Origin: Paragonimus westermani
Lineage: Eukaryota > Platyhelminthes > Trematoda > Plagiorchiida > Troglotrematidae
Reading direction: 5' to 3'
Assembly (NCBI GenBank): GCA_008508345.1
Contig: QNGE01001277.1
Location: forward strand, 114,571-178,570
DNA length: 64,000 nucleotides
Of this stretch, positions 40,538 through 52,424 are shown one piece after another; positions within the stretch are counted from its first letter, which is position 1; the number at the start of each line of letters is the position of its first letter. The notes under the pieces were generated by a model that worked only from the letters and a program-made list of their open reading frames with translations, did not search any database and was not told the DNA's origin. The position numbers were made by a program, and so were the translations under genes.

Positions 40538-40783
40538 TCACAGATAAACGAAGGAAGTGACGTAGGATTCCCCATACAAATCTTTGTATAACTCCAAACA
40601 CTCAGCATCAAGTCGTTTATATTTTGCAGAAAAATAATGACGATGGATTTGTAAATAAGACAGATTCTCTGAAACTTGTACTTTCGCCACATAAAGCATA
40701 AACGGTCCGACACATAGCAGCAAATTCCAAGCCAATGAATCCAACCAGTCATCCAGAGTATATGACACATCGAAGAGGTACAT
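40538..40783 (-). CDS. Candidate coding segment, membrane-like, unknown
   Basis: On the minus strand an ATG at 40,783 opens 81 codons. An N-terminal acidic and aromatic part (MYLFDVSYTLDDWLDSLAWN) leads into a hydrophobic run (LLLCVGPFMLYVA) and then a charged, tyrosine-rich part (FSAKYKRLDAECLELYKDLY). The order and composition look protein-like, more so than the longer overlapping frame at 40,459-40,827. No family is recognised, no strong splice site borders it, and it could be chance. Confidence 0.22.
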   Translation of the reverse strand: MYLFDVSYTLDDWLDSLAWNLLLCVGPFMLYVAKVQVSENLSYLQIHRHYFSAKYKRLDAECLELYKDLYGESYVTSFVYL

Positions 40784-43700
40784 AAGTGAGCATTAAAATT
40801 AATAGGTTGTAGAATGAAATCATTCATAAAGTAGCCTATTCCCTGGGGGACTATGATAGGTCAGTTTCTTTGGGGTGTTACATTGGACAGACCTTTTCAC
40901 AATTGCCCTTGGAGATCAAAATAAAATTGTCGAAATATTCATGTTAATGTAAGAAATCGAGTAAAAATGGGAATTTTCCAAATTTCTTGAAGGAAACAGT
41001 AGAAGTTTGAGAAAAGTTAATTTCTCTCAGGCCAAATCTCAAATCCAAACTAAAAAACACCACCCCTCTACAATGTGTTGGATCAAATTACTGGACTAAT
41101 GTTTGTTGTAGGTTCACTGGGACTGGAACAACTAAAAACTTCGATGCAAATTCCATTTCGGAAGTTTGGAAGTGCAGACGGTTCCTACGGCGAAGTTTTA
41201 CATATTCTTAGACTACGGAAAAACATCCAGTAGTATATGTCAAATGAAAAAGTGGCACTCGTCAACTGACAATAGCTTATCTTCGAGTGGCTTGGGCCGC
41301 TTATCCCAGACTCAGCGGGGTTCGAAGATCAGTGCAAACGTAAATGCACTTCTGATAAGTGTGTACAAACGCAGTTGACCTCCAACCAATAGATGGCACT
41401 GTAATTTTTCCAGAGTGAGGTGACATGAGTTATGCGCCTAATGGTCAAAATTCATCCATCTTGAAATTTGTAGTTAACTGTTCATTCACAAATTTATGTA
41501 CACATTCTGTAAGTGCACCAAATATACACATTGATTCACTGACTCCAATGAATCTGAGATATGCGATGAAAACAGCTTTAAGATTAGGTACTGAACGTGA
41601 ATTCCAACATATGGAAAGTGGCGGGAGTCTGGATCTACTGGTTAGAGTTTAATTAAGTTTAGTCTTATAAACAAGAGCGATGTTACACAGTTTTAATAAC
41701 GCTGAATGATCACGACGTGCGCGATTCGAAAAACAAAGTTAGTGCCATAACTACTTGCTATTATAGGAACGATACTTCCTTTTAACAGAAAGACGATTAT
41801 TTTAATATGGCATCAGTTGAAATTCCTTAAGAATTTGCGTATTTTTCGAAGTGTCCAGTTAGTTCATGTGTTAAACCTAAGGCGATTCAGGTGCTAACAT
41901 CATCCCAACATAGTTTTAATTCAGTTTTTGAACTTTCAAATTTCAATATCGCGGTTTCTAATCCCTTACATTGTGCATACATTGATAAAATGAAACGCTA
42001 GAAACAGTTAGAGCTTATGAATGTGATTTTCGAGTTTTGGTCAGTTCGAATATCACTCATTCTCTCACTGTCTTAAAATAATGTGTCGTAAACAAATAGT
42101 CTAAATGAAAACTTTTAGGCAACGAATGAAGGTTGACTGAGGAAAATACCAATAAAAACAAACAAATAATTTATTTTAGAAGGATAATGAAGGATGAAAC
42201 ACAGTGATAGTGTATTATTCACTGCATCAAATAGACCGAAGCCTTAAAAAACAATGGTTCATGGACAGGTTGCCAATGAAGGAATGGGTAACTTGCTCAT
42301 AACGGAAGCGATACAATTGTGAGAAGTAATCAGTACACGCGTTCTACGGTGATCAACTAGAAAATTGTAGTTAACTACGGTGAAGGAGGTTAGCGGGGTC
42401 TTCATGTTTTTTTTTATCGAAAAGCTGTTCGATATATGCCTAAACGAGCCATTTCAGTGAAAACAAAATATAAAATTGGGTAACCGTGCCAACAAACGTA
42501 GGACAATTTAAAGAAATGTTTGAGCTGAACTCAATCTATAGTTCTAAGATTTGCCATGCCATTCCTGTGGAAATACTTCTCCGTATTTTTGGTTGATAAG
42601 CAGTCACATTGCAGCTTCAACGTTGAAATTAAATAATAAATTCTTGAAAATTCGTGACTTTGTTCTGGATCACAGCGAACGTGTTGGTCATAACTAGTAC
42701 TCATGGGTAGGACTGTGTTTAGGCTCTGTAGGATGGCGCGGGTTTGTTGCAATCTACTCGGTCGGACGATTTTTAACAGCCCGTTGCACCCTAGAGGATC
42801 GATTGATTCCATTTAGCGGTCTTGTGCAGTGGATCAGCTAATAAGACAACCAAGTCGTGGACACGGAAAGTTGATCCAGACACATATTCCCCACCGGAAC
42901 CTCTGGACAGGCATCAGAATAATGTCGGTTTACATCTTTTAGAAATGTCTGTACTACCAAATTGTCCCATATTCACTGGCGTTCTTGTTATATGAATTAT
43001 AATCTAAGTGTTTCGTCAGTCTAACGAATTTTGGCTCGATGTGAATTCACAGGATCCTTCTTATCTCCTTGAATTAGTCTAGCATCAGTCGAGAACTAGG
43101 GTAGATTTAGTTGACCTTAGTAATTGCATGTAATGTGTTTCTATAAACCAAGCGCTAATACTCTGGGCCGAACCTGAGAAACAAATAGATCTGTGTGAAA
43201 TGTCAGCACACTACAAAGATCAACAAGATACAATGAAAAATCTTTCACCTCGTACGATGTACGAAGGACCAGCTTATCTCGGATCCGATGGCTAACTACA
43301 AGAAGATTTTACCGTTTGGACTTGGGAAAAAACAGCAACGGTAGGTATACTCCACACTACAACACATGCCCGATACAGTGGACCAAAATAGTGTACCTCT
43401 GTAGTGATGCACAGCGTGTGCTTGATTTGGTTGTTTCCCACGTTGTTCCCCATTCAACTTAAAGTCACAGTGTCATGTTTATGTTGTGACTAGTCATGGG
43501 ATAGCTGACAACTTGTCAGAAGGTCAACTACATTCAAATTCGAATGATGATCCAACGTAGCTCAACTGTGATTCTGAAAGCGAGAGTTTAAACTTCGCCG
43601 ATCAATAAGAGTACATTGATACGAGGTCATTTTAGAAAAGACACAAGTGTGAAAAATATTACCTTCGACCGGAATCAAACCAGCAAGAAAAACAGCCTGT

Positions 43701-46700
43701 TCATACTTGACAACCGTTATACCACCTGATCTGTGAAACCAGGTCAGGATATCGGAAAACTGATACTCGGATCTAGCCACTCACGCGCCCTGTTGTCTCA
43801 TATGGAATCCACCACTTATTAGTATGGCAACTTCAGTGTTCAACAATGGTATTGGTTGATCTCAGCAAAACATGCTTGAAACCTCCTGCTAGGTAGTCGG
43901 TCCCCTAAGCCACCTAGTGGATTTTATATGGGAGAGCGGTTTGGGTTGGTAATTGAGTCCAAACATACATTTTATAAGTTCCCGTTGTGGCTCCGTTTTT
44001 CAGCTGGTAGACTGCTCGCCGCTTCCGGCCAGGCTGTTTCTGCCACCGGGCTGAATCCACCCGAAGCCCAAATTCGTCACACTTGACTCTTTCTTAAGTC
44101 TACAGGCCTACTGAAATACTACAAGGCAGACCAAATCAACCATTTGAAGCCACCAACATTTTTAGTTTTTGTTGTCTAATTAAAAATCAAATTTCTGAAG
44201 GTCAAGGAAACGGTGCTCGTTTGGGACCATAGATTAATATTGTGTTGAAAAATGCCGACGTTACACATTTACTATTCGCAACGTTTGAAGGAAGATGCGT
44301 TTACTGCTTAAAACACTGATCATATTGCAAGGCGTAAATGAGGACGGAGCAACTTTCTTCGGTATGTGAGGTTTTGACATGCAAGTCTACATTTTGAACT
44401 CCAAACCTATGGAAAATCTGTGGAGCTTAATAACCCGCCATATTCAAATGTATTTGAGAGCAAGCGCGCTGTGGCACAAGTTTATGCATTGCGATTCTGA
44501 TAATGGTTTCTTTTCCAGTGAAGGTTAGCTGACCTGTCGCGAGGAAGGACGAAACACCAAGCATACTATGAAAGTTACAGTGAAAATTATCACTCACACT
44601 CTTGACTGCTGACGCAAACTTGCTTCCAACGTCTTTTCTCTAATCGCAGGTAACAAACAAAGTACTTCCTGGATTCCAATTTTCAAACCATGTTAGCTAC
44701 AAATTATGGTGGTTACTTCATGCAAACTGCTGTTTTTACTAAGATTAAGATTCAAGTTTTCCGATTTATGTCTAAATAACTCAAACCCTGGGTAAACTAA
44801 TCATTCAATTACTGAATGTATGTTCTCTCCCCCAGCAGTCTACCACTCCCCAATAGTCCTTGTGGTATTTTACCAAATATGTTAAACGTTTGTCCAACTC
44901 CGTGACATCTTCGTCTCAAAATGATGACAGCGTTAGTTCCTGTTCAGTTGAACTCGTTACTTTCCGACACTTAGAACTTAGCAAATAATTCGGTCCCCAG
45001 ATTTTGCCAGAGTGCCGTTATCCTTTGATACTGACAGTTCTCAAGTAAAATTCACGCTTAATCAAGGCCCAGGTGTAACTTTGTTGCATAATAGCATCGT
45101 GCCTATAGGTTTCTTGCAATCCCGTACATAGTACAGTTTCTTATTAGCCCATAAACTCCCACACAGTGGTCGATTGTATAATCTAAGAAGTATCTTTCGA
45201 TTTGTGTGCCGGAAAATGGGATGTTGAAATGCAAAATATGTAGATCCTGAGGTGCTTAAGACTTGACTTGGAAAACCAAAAAATATAGAAAAGTGGTGAA
45301 CTGATGGTCGGTTTGAAGTAAACGGCGTTTTGGGCTTCAGCCTACTACAACATAGCGTTGGAAGGTTGACCAGTCGAGTTAACGGAGCACTGATGGTGAG
45401 TGCGAAAACTAAGTCACATTGTACCTTTGTGGGACGCCATAGAGAGAGAGTGGTAATGAATATTTTGCAAATATTCCCATACTTTACCAAAAATGAATAT
45501 CATTGATCTAATGCCGTCAAAGGATGCGTTGGCCATATGATTTTATTGCAGGGTATGTTACGCAGTTTTATAGTACGGTGCTGACTGCTACAGAACCTCC
45601 CCGTCGTAAATACGGACAGTCTACATAGGGCAGAAAAGTGAATCTATTTTTCAGGTAGCACACAATAAACCAATGATTGTTTTAAATATAACAGACATAA
45701 TCAAGTATAAAATAGATTGTCACTAAATTAATTGTGACACACTAGACACACACGACCATCTGAGTCCTGGTTAGTAAATTTACACACCTGCTACAACCAA
45801 GCTAACATGTGCAGACACGTCTGGATTTTAGGCTCAATTTAGCTTCGAGTGACTTCTGCCTGTAGTTAAGTCAGGCATGCTGAGTCACCTGGGTGTCTGT
45901 GAAAAACAGCATCTGCAGCATTCCAGGTGGCACAGGAATGGTACCTGGAAAACCCACCACTCCACCAACGAAACCGGTGTTGTACAGATTAACAGAATAT
46001 TCTCTCAGTATCAGACCAACGAACAATATGTTTACATAGTGCAAACCGAATAACTTGTGAATATGCAAGCACAACACAGCGCATAATCAGAGAAAATTCA
46101 TTCGAATTTGCTCTGTGATAAAAAACAGGTCGTCGAACACCTCATGAAGCCCACAAGCGACGTGGCACGTTTTCAGAATGTACGCGTTCTCTTCCGAAAC
46201 AAAGTAACCGATTGCTTGCCGTTGTGAGGAAGACAGGAAGTGCTTCAATAATGTTTACTAGGATGGAAATTCACCTGGCGTAATAACATAAATGAGGTTG
46301 GCGGTTGATGATGTTAACTCCATGACCTACTGAATAACGTACCACCTTCGTCCACCTAGCTGGTTCTTAGACTAATATATGCAGTTGAACCTAAACTGAC
46401 CCTTAAGTCGAACATCATACACGCTTTGCTACCTCATCTACTAAAGAATCTGATTTTTGAATACCTCTGTACAAGGTAAGTAATGCGGCCGACAAAAATG
46501 TCCAGCTTAACAGCGCTAACCTTTCATACCCTCAGATAATCGGCGTTGTCTTCTACATCAGTGGCCGCTGTCGGTCCTGAAACTCAGGTTTGTAAAGAAA
46601 TTACCACGTTTCGATTTAATTGATGATGGATTAATTAAAGTGACAATCTCCACTGAATTTCACAAGGAAGGTGGCATTCCATTAAAGGTTAGTTAAATTG

Positions 46701-48449
46701 CGCGACTCAGGAACTCCATATCAACGTCTCAGCAGCAGCGGTTTTACAGCAGATCCAGACCATTCCACTTAAATACAGAAAGAGATCTAGTCTTCCCTAG
46801 TTCTTACTTCTGAAAGCTGTCCCATTTTGCGTTAAACCATCAACCGGACAGAACGTCTTAACTTCACTTTGTTTTTTAATTTTCATTCTAATTTGATGGA
46901 AGAAATCGATTAACACGCACTGAGAACTGTAAGACTATTCCCATAACATTTTATATCATAAAAATGTAGATTAAATACGCGATGTGGGTTAGAATGCCAT
47001 TGGTTAATTAGATTTAATTTCAGACGTGTAGAAATACTGCTATACGAAATCGATCACATTTAATGCATTTTGCTACCTATTTGTGACTTGGTTAATTTTT
47101 CAAACATATCATTAAAGTAAGTGCACGGTAAACTTTCGTTTTGGGACATGTAGCTTAAAAATCATATGGTTAACAGTTTGCCGCTTTTCATACACTGTAT
47201 ATTGAACATAGGAAGATAATTCAGTAATTAGCTACAATTAATTGAGAATCGAAAAATTCCTATCCCTACCAGATATTTAGTGTCCCTAAACTTTTGGTCA
47301 ATGCATAACTGGAGATGCTCACCTGCGGATAGACGATGCAAGAAAAAACGTACAGAGATACTTTGTAGAGTCAGTCATTACTTCACCCTCTAGCTAATTT
47401 ACTGCACACTCTCCCATTGCGTTTCCTGTTCTATGTTAACGCAGTGCACTGACCTTTTACAGTTTGTCAAAGCAAAGAATGGTCAACAATTGCTTACTAC
47501 ACCATGGGATTTGACAATCCGTGCGAATCAAATTTACATCTTAGGTCTAATTCTGTTGTGAGCAAATCAATTCCCAAAACTTTCTGGTCTAGTAAAAGTC
47601 ATTTGAGTAAACAAATTAATTTTGTCTAGACGTTTCTCTGCAACCCTCCTAACACCTGCAAACAAAATCAGTAGGCTGTGGTTGACTCACACTAAAGCAA
47701 ATATCCCCGCCATAAATCCGTTGATATTAGACGAGTGAGGTTAGCCTTCGCTGAAATCCTGATGAGATATCAACATATTAGTGCAAGACGAAGTCGATAG
47801 AAATAAAATAACCAGAAAAGGGGTTTGTAGTTTATGATAATCTTTATAATACAACATTGGGGAGGTCATCAATGTTTTCATCATGTTCAAGTGAAACCAC
47901 TAAAATGATTCAAGGTCCTACGAAGGAAACAGAGTAGAGGATTGCTTTTAATAACCAATAGATAGAAGACAAACCTTGCAAGTGCTCAAAACAGCCGACC
48001 CTGTTTAATGAGGACAAAATAATCCAGCAAAGATGGTGGAATTGATGTTTCGCGAAAGTTTTACAACTTCATTTGTATTACTAATAAGTAGTGCGGCAGA
48101 TTTGCGATTTTAGATGAGACCCAACTGTGAAAAGTCAGGGCTTCGNGTAGACAGATACTCAAGAAAGCAAGTTACAAAAAAGACGGTTTTTTCTGTAAGG
48201 AAAAGTGTGAAAATCATTATTAGACGGCTAATTCATCATGAATTATTTCATTCAGCTCATCATATTAATTCATCCCGTTCTGATAAATAACGTCAGAAGA
48301 CGGCTGATAATTTACTAGAGTGGTCGGTTTAAATGATGATGCAACCCAACTAAAGTTGGGCTCCATTGGCATGAAATCCAACTTGCTTGATTGTCTGGTG
48401 CTTGCTGGCAACAGGCCGTTCGCTTGTTTTTTTCCAGCTCATTGTTGTT

Positions 48450-48477
48450 GTTGTTACTCAGTCGTTGTTACTCAGTC
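48450..48477. repeat. 14-bp tandem duplication beside a TTG run
   Basis: GTTGTTACTCAGTC occurs twice in direct succession after four TTG units. Confidence 0.8.
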
Positions 48478-50428
48478 AAAGCCTTAAATTAATGGCTTCG
48501 AACAAAGTAGGGTTTAGCACAGTGTACTAGTCCTTGTTACACGCCCAACAGCTACTGATGCAGTGAAGTAACTTGTAGTGGCATTGGTTGTGTTGTTTTC
48601 GTCTAGTAATTTTCACTATGTTTGAACCAACTACCTCACATACGTTTTGCAGTACAAGTGTTGAGCATAAACATCTTTTCTTCTAGATGGTGGAACGCCA
48701 ACTAGTAGCAAACGGTTCATAGAGATATTATAAACAAAACTTGTTCTTTTTGTCCTTGCTGATTTGTGTTACATATGGAGATTGTAGTTTTCGTTAAAAT
48801 AAGCCCACAAAACCTCTCTCCTTTGACTGAGTATTGCCCAAGATGGCTGCCATAGAGAGGTTTAACCTAATTTACTTTGAAACTGTCGGTGGAGGATAAA
48901 GATATTTCTGTGTTTGTTCTTCGCTACTTCAGACACTGGTATTCATCGTCTGCACGGTTGATCACACAATCGGGTATTTACACATCCCAGTTTTCCTTTC
49001 TTCTCCATGTCGAGTTCTATCCAATCCTCCGCTACTCAAGCCAGTATCTCCTAGAGACTGAGGTCTCAGTGAAAGTCTTCTGTTCTCGACCTTTCCTGAT
49101 TGAAAAGAGTGCATACAAGAAGCACCCATGTATTTTCTAAAACATAAAATGATTCACCTATCATGATTTGTAAGGCTCAAAGAGGCCTTTGACAAATCCT
49201 GAGGTCCCATCCGAGAGACAAGAGAAATACACCCGATAAATGGAAAGGCCCTCTTTCTGATGATCACAGGTGTTGATATCCAGTGATACTCATCTTGCTA
49301 AACAGACAGTGGATTACTGTGCGCAGAAGACCATCTCACAGCATCCGTAATTACAGCCTAATCTGATAATTGCGATACAAATTTTGCGGATTACCTATTT
49401 TATAGCTGACTGGGTCGATCCTGGTTATCGGAGCCTGTATTCCATTACTTTCTTTGATCAATAGGCTATTTTTGATCCGTTTTTGGCGCATCTACCTTTA
49501 ACTTCAACCTCCAAGTGGTGCGATCAATTGCCACGATTTTCTTGATGTAAGACTGGTGTCACTAGACCTCGCGTCACATTCATTCATGTTCACGCTTAAG
49601 AACAGAAGCAACTATAAAGGAATGGATCATATCTTATCTTCTCATTCAGGACTTCATCCTAACATCGTGCATCATATCCTTGTGCACCAGTTGAAGAGGA
49701 TTATATTCCAATTCGTATCCTGGTGACGGATGAGCCCAATGCGAAACACGGCGTACTGCATGGCACCGCAAGGATCGTGCATGTATTGATAAGGGATATT
49801 TCTGAACAGTTTCTGCAAACAGTTCTTTTACACCCAAGTCAAGGATTTTGATATGGGACATTGTGATGGGAATCTCGATTCACCGATTATCCAAACCCCG
49901 ACACAACAGAAGATCTGACAGACGGCCAATCCAAACATCGCGTTAATGACGCAACATCAGGATTGGACGAACGGTCTTAGTGTTGTGCCTTCCGTCACTC
50001 GTCAGTTCATCTGTTCCGTATTCCACCAATTAACATACAGTTTGTGGTGTTGCATGTGCTAATGAGATTAGCCAATGACAGGCTGTGATTTCTCCAATAC
50101 TGTTTTACATCAATAAATTCGGTGTCTTAATCCATGAATAACAATTGCTTACTGCTGCCAGTACCAGGTCTTCGCCTTATTACTTGCGTGGGAGGTTTGA
50201 AGTCAAGTACGATTTCTAGGGCTATTCAAAGTCCCTAATTCTGAGCATCACAGACATGTTATCCTTTTTTCCACCTGCCGCGATTTACAACAACCTGCCT
50301 CAATTTTATGCTGAGTTGCAGCTACTAGTCTACTGAAAGTAGAAACATTTTGATTACCATTAATGTTTTAAATGCACATCACACAATCAGCAGAAGTGAT
50401 TTGACTTATATTTTGTGTGTCGGGACAG

Positions 50429-50635
50429 AATCAAATATGTGACGTGGTGTACAAATCCACTTTGGACCCCCGTAACGATCTGTTGATTGGAACATTTCCG
50501 AGCAACCCGTCTCCACTGTCTCAGCACCCAACTGACCTAGTTAAAAGCCTCCAAATATTGTACGATACTAACATTAGATCGTCAATGTCTAACGAACCAG
50601 TGCTGATAGAACACCGGTTGTTCTCATCGGTACAG
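50429..50635 (+). CDS. Candidate exon, function unknown, symmetric phase
   Basis: Bounded by a good acceptor (TATATTTTGTGTGTCGGGACAG) and a good donor (CAG then GTAGTG), with phase 0 at both borders and 69 codons. The translation (NQICDVVYKSTLDPRNDLLI and onward) has balanced composition but no domain I can name. Against it: it lies just downstream of the gypsy pol stop on the other strand, where a 3' LTR would be expected, so it may be an accidental frame inside LTR sequence. Confidence 0.2.
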
Positions 50636-50901
50636 GTAGTGATTATGCAAACGTTTCTGTTTGTCTTATTTTGGTTGTACCATTGTTGTATCGCAAGACA
50701 GGGGTAATGAGCATAAACTAGTATGTATGCAATGTGACCAGCAGAAGTACACAAAAGACGTCAAATCAGTGAATGGATTAGGATTAAACCAGTCATAGTC
50801 GCGATATGTCATGCGAGCGTTAGTAGCCAATCAGATACGAGGTGGAGGTTGTGGCCTTGTAAAGGATGTACACACATACACACCCAAAACATCACTCTCT
50901 T

Positions 50902-52259
50902 TCAGTCTGCTTCGAGTTCGGCATAGATAAAACGGTCGACCGATTCAGGAGCCTGTGATGAGCGACGAGGATTTGAGGGCTATGCAACGGGTTGTTACGC
51001 ACTTGAAGGTAAGGTGATTCCCCGGGTTAATCATCCAACAAATAATCGACGCCGATTGACTTTCCTGTTGCTATCCTAGTCGTATGTACCGGGTCCGACA
51101 GTACGCTTTATGGAGATCGCGGATGAAAAGCTTGTTTGCCCTCTGTTGTGTGGTTGATTCTTCAAGCGGACAAACGTTTCAGGTGCCACAGTTTTTACTG
51201 ATTTGGCATAGGTCTGCCTCCGGAACAGCTTGGTATGTTTGTCTTTATTTGTAGGTTGATGAGCAGCGTTAAGTTTCGTACGTAGAGCTCTCCCGTACTT
51301 GAGTTCAGCAGGCGCTCTTCCGGTCTCTGTATGGTGGCTGGTGCGAAAAATGAATAACACTCAAAACACAGATTCCTATCACACTTCCCCTGTATACACC
51401 CCTTCAAAGAACGATTCAAACGTTCCACCATACTATTACTTGACGGATTATAAGGAAAAGTCTGTGAATGGTTTACTCCCTGTCGACTTAGAGCATCTTC
51501 AAACTCACAAATAAAAAACTGAGATCCATTATCAGTGACAATGCTTTCAGGAATAGTGAGGCGGGCAATAAGATACTTCATTCAGCGAATTACCGTGGTT
51601 GACGTGACATCTCCACAAATATGCACCTCAGACCGTTTACTGTAGCAGCAACTGGCGACCGGTATGCTACGTTTAGTCCAAAGAGTTGTTGCAAAAGGTC
51701 CCATAATATGGATCGCCAGCTTTGCCCACGAGCGTGTAAAATATTCCATTGGCTGCATAAGGGTAACTATAGGTCTGGTTGATTTACCAGCATGATGACA
51801 AGGGACGCAATCATTAACAAGTGTCTCGATTGACGGAAACATTCGTGGCCCCCAATACTACTCGCTAGCATGACGAAGAGTCCGCGTGATTCTAAGATGT
51901 TCCTCATGAGCACACAGCATATACTCACGTTTTAAACTGAAGGGTTGGACTAGCCGTGATCCATGCATAATGCAGTCGTCTATCACAGAAAACTCCTCTC
52001 GCAAGGGGTAGTGACATTTTAGCTCGTCAGTGATATTTTTGACGCTTGGCCATCCGGTAGAAATGTATTGTTTCAGTTATTGGAGTTTATCAACCATTTG
52101 CGTATGCTGTCGTAGTCGCTTTCTGGATACCGCATAAAATTCCAAATCCTCAATGACAGACACTATTTCGAATTCATATATATCGCCTTTATCAGTTTGT
52201 ATAGACAAAGGTAAGCGGAAAAGTGCACCAGCTACTTGATTTTCTGAACCATTTCTACA
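50902..52259 (-). pseudogene. Gypsy RNase H end, integrase and C-terminal tail, broken
   Basis: One minus-strand frame runs from about 52,259 to 51,195 with three in-frame stops (after DKLQ, before YWGP, and before MKYL). It contains the end of RNase H (ENQVAGALFRLPL), the zinc-binding HHCC module (HEEH, then CVPC), and the catalytic core with IPESIVTDNGSQFF (second Asp) and NPSSNSMVERLNRSLK (Glu). The first catalytic Asp is replaced: WAKLAIHIMGPF has H where D is expected. A frameshift near 51,360 moves the C-terminal part to another frame (FRTSHHTETGRAPAELKYGR). A basic tail, NPRRSSQAPESVDRF, ends at a stop at 50,902-50,904. Family knowledge: this enzyme inserts the element's DNA; the H and the stops make it inactive. 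Confidence 0.92.
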
Positions 52260-52263
52260 TTTA
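52251..52263. repeat. Target-site duplication, right copy
   Basis: ATTTCTACATTTA here is identical to 52,412-52,424. The two copies flank the hammerhead-like insert exactly, and removing insert plus one copy leaves the gypsy RNase H frame continuous. Confidence 0.85.
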
Positions 52264-52411
52264 TTGATAAACAGATTGGGAATAACACAACGTTACGAGC
52301 TAGTTGTAATACTCTACGTTTCAGCCACCTCGGGTGGCCTTCCTCAGGACGACGCCCAAACTATTCAACTTCATTCGTACTACATTTGGTGCGGATATCT
52401 TACAAGTGATT
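52264..52411 (-). mobile_element. Hammerhead-bearing non-autonomous retroposon, copy 1
   Basis: A 148-bp insert in the gypsy RNase H reading frame, flanked by a perfect 13-bp direct repeat. Read on the minus strand it begins AATCACTTGTAAGATATCCG and ends with CAATCTGTTTATCAA. That 3' terminus and the hammerhead-like core are shared with the insert at 55.46-55.55 kb. There is no coding capacity. Known biology: hammerhead motifs occur in the termini of Penelope-like retroelements and in small tandem or circular retroposons. I infer that this is such a non-autonomous copy; there is no Penelope reverse transcriptase in the window. Confidence 0.75.
52311..52350 (-). ncRNA. Hammerhead ribozyme-like motif, copy 1
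   Basis: On the minus strand the core CTGAGGA (52,341-52,347; the seventh core position is variable in hammerheads) is followed by one A, then a 7-bp stem II (GGCCACC with GGTGGCT, 3-base loop) and GAAAC (52,318-52,322). The next bases ACGT are self-complementary and are followed by A, so GTA could be the cleavage triplet if stem III forms in a dimer, as reported for Penelope-type hammerheads. Weak points are the extra A before stem II and a stem I that pairs poorly with the sequence upstream of the core. It may be a degraded ribozyme. Confidence 0.6.
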
Positions 52412-52424
52412 ATTTCTACATTTA
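52412..52424. repeat. Target-site duplication, left copy
   Basis: ATTTCTACATTTA, identical to 52,251-52,263. On the minus strand it encodes the end of the gypsy RNase H LEIK segment. Confidence 0.85.

Larger units (their letters stand above)
40176..50428. other. No gene supported apart from one weak minus-strand frame
   Basis: A+T-rich DNA with no recognised repeat. The longest frame (45,062-45,490, minus, 142 codons) has no motif and no splice support. A CCCAACT/AGTTGGG hairpin at 48,345-48,360 and a 14-bp tandem duplication near 48,450 are the only local structures noted. An unresolved base lies at 48,146. Confidence 0.35.

Noticed and set aside
40459..40827. 122-codon minus-strand frame
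   Set aside because: Overlaps a more protein-like frame and has the composition of A+T-rich non-coding DNA.
45062..45490. Longest unexplained frame (142 codons, minus strand)
   Set aside because: No family motif, composition like translated non-coding DNA, no ordered domains. Frames of this length are expected by chance a few times in 128,000 codons read in six frames.
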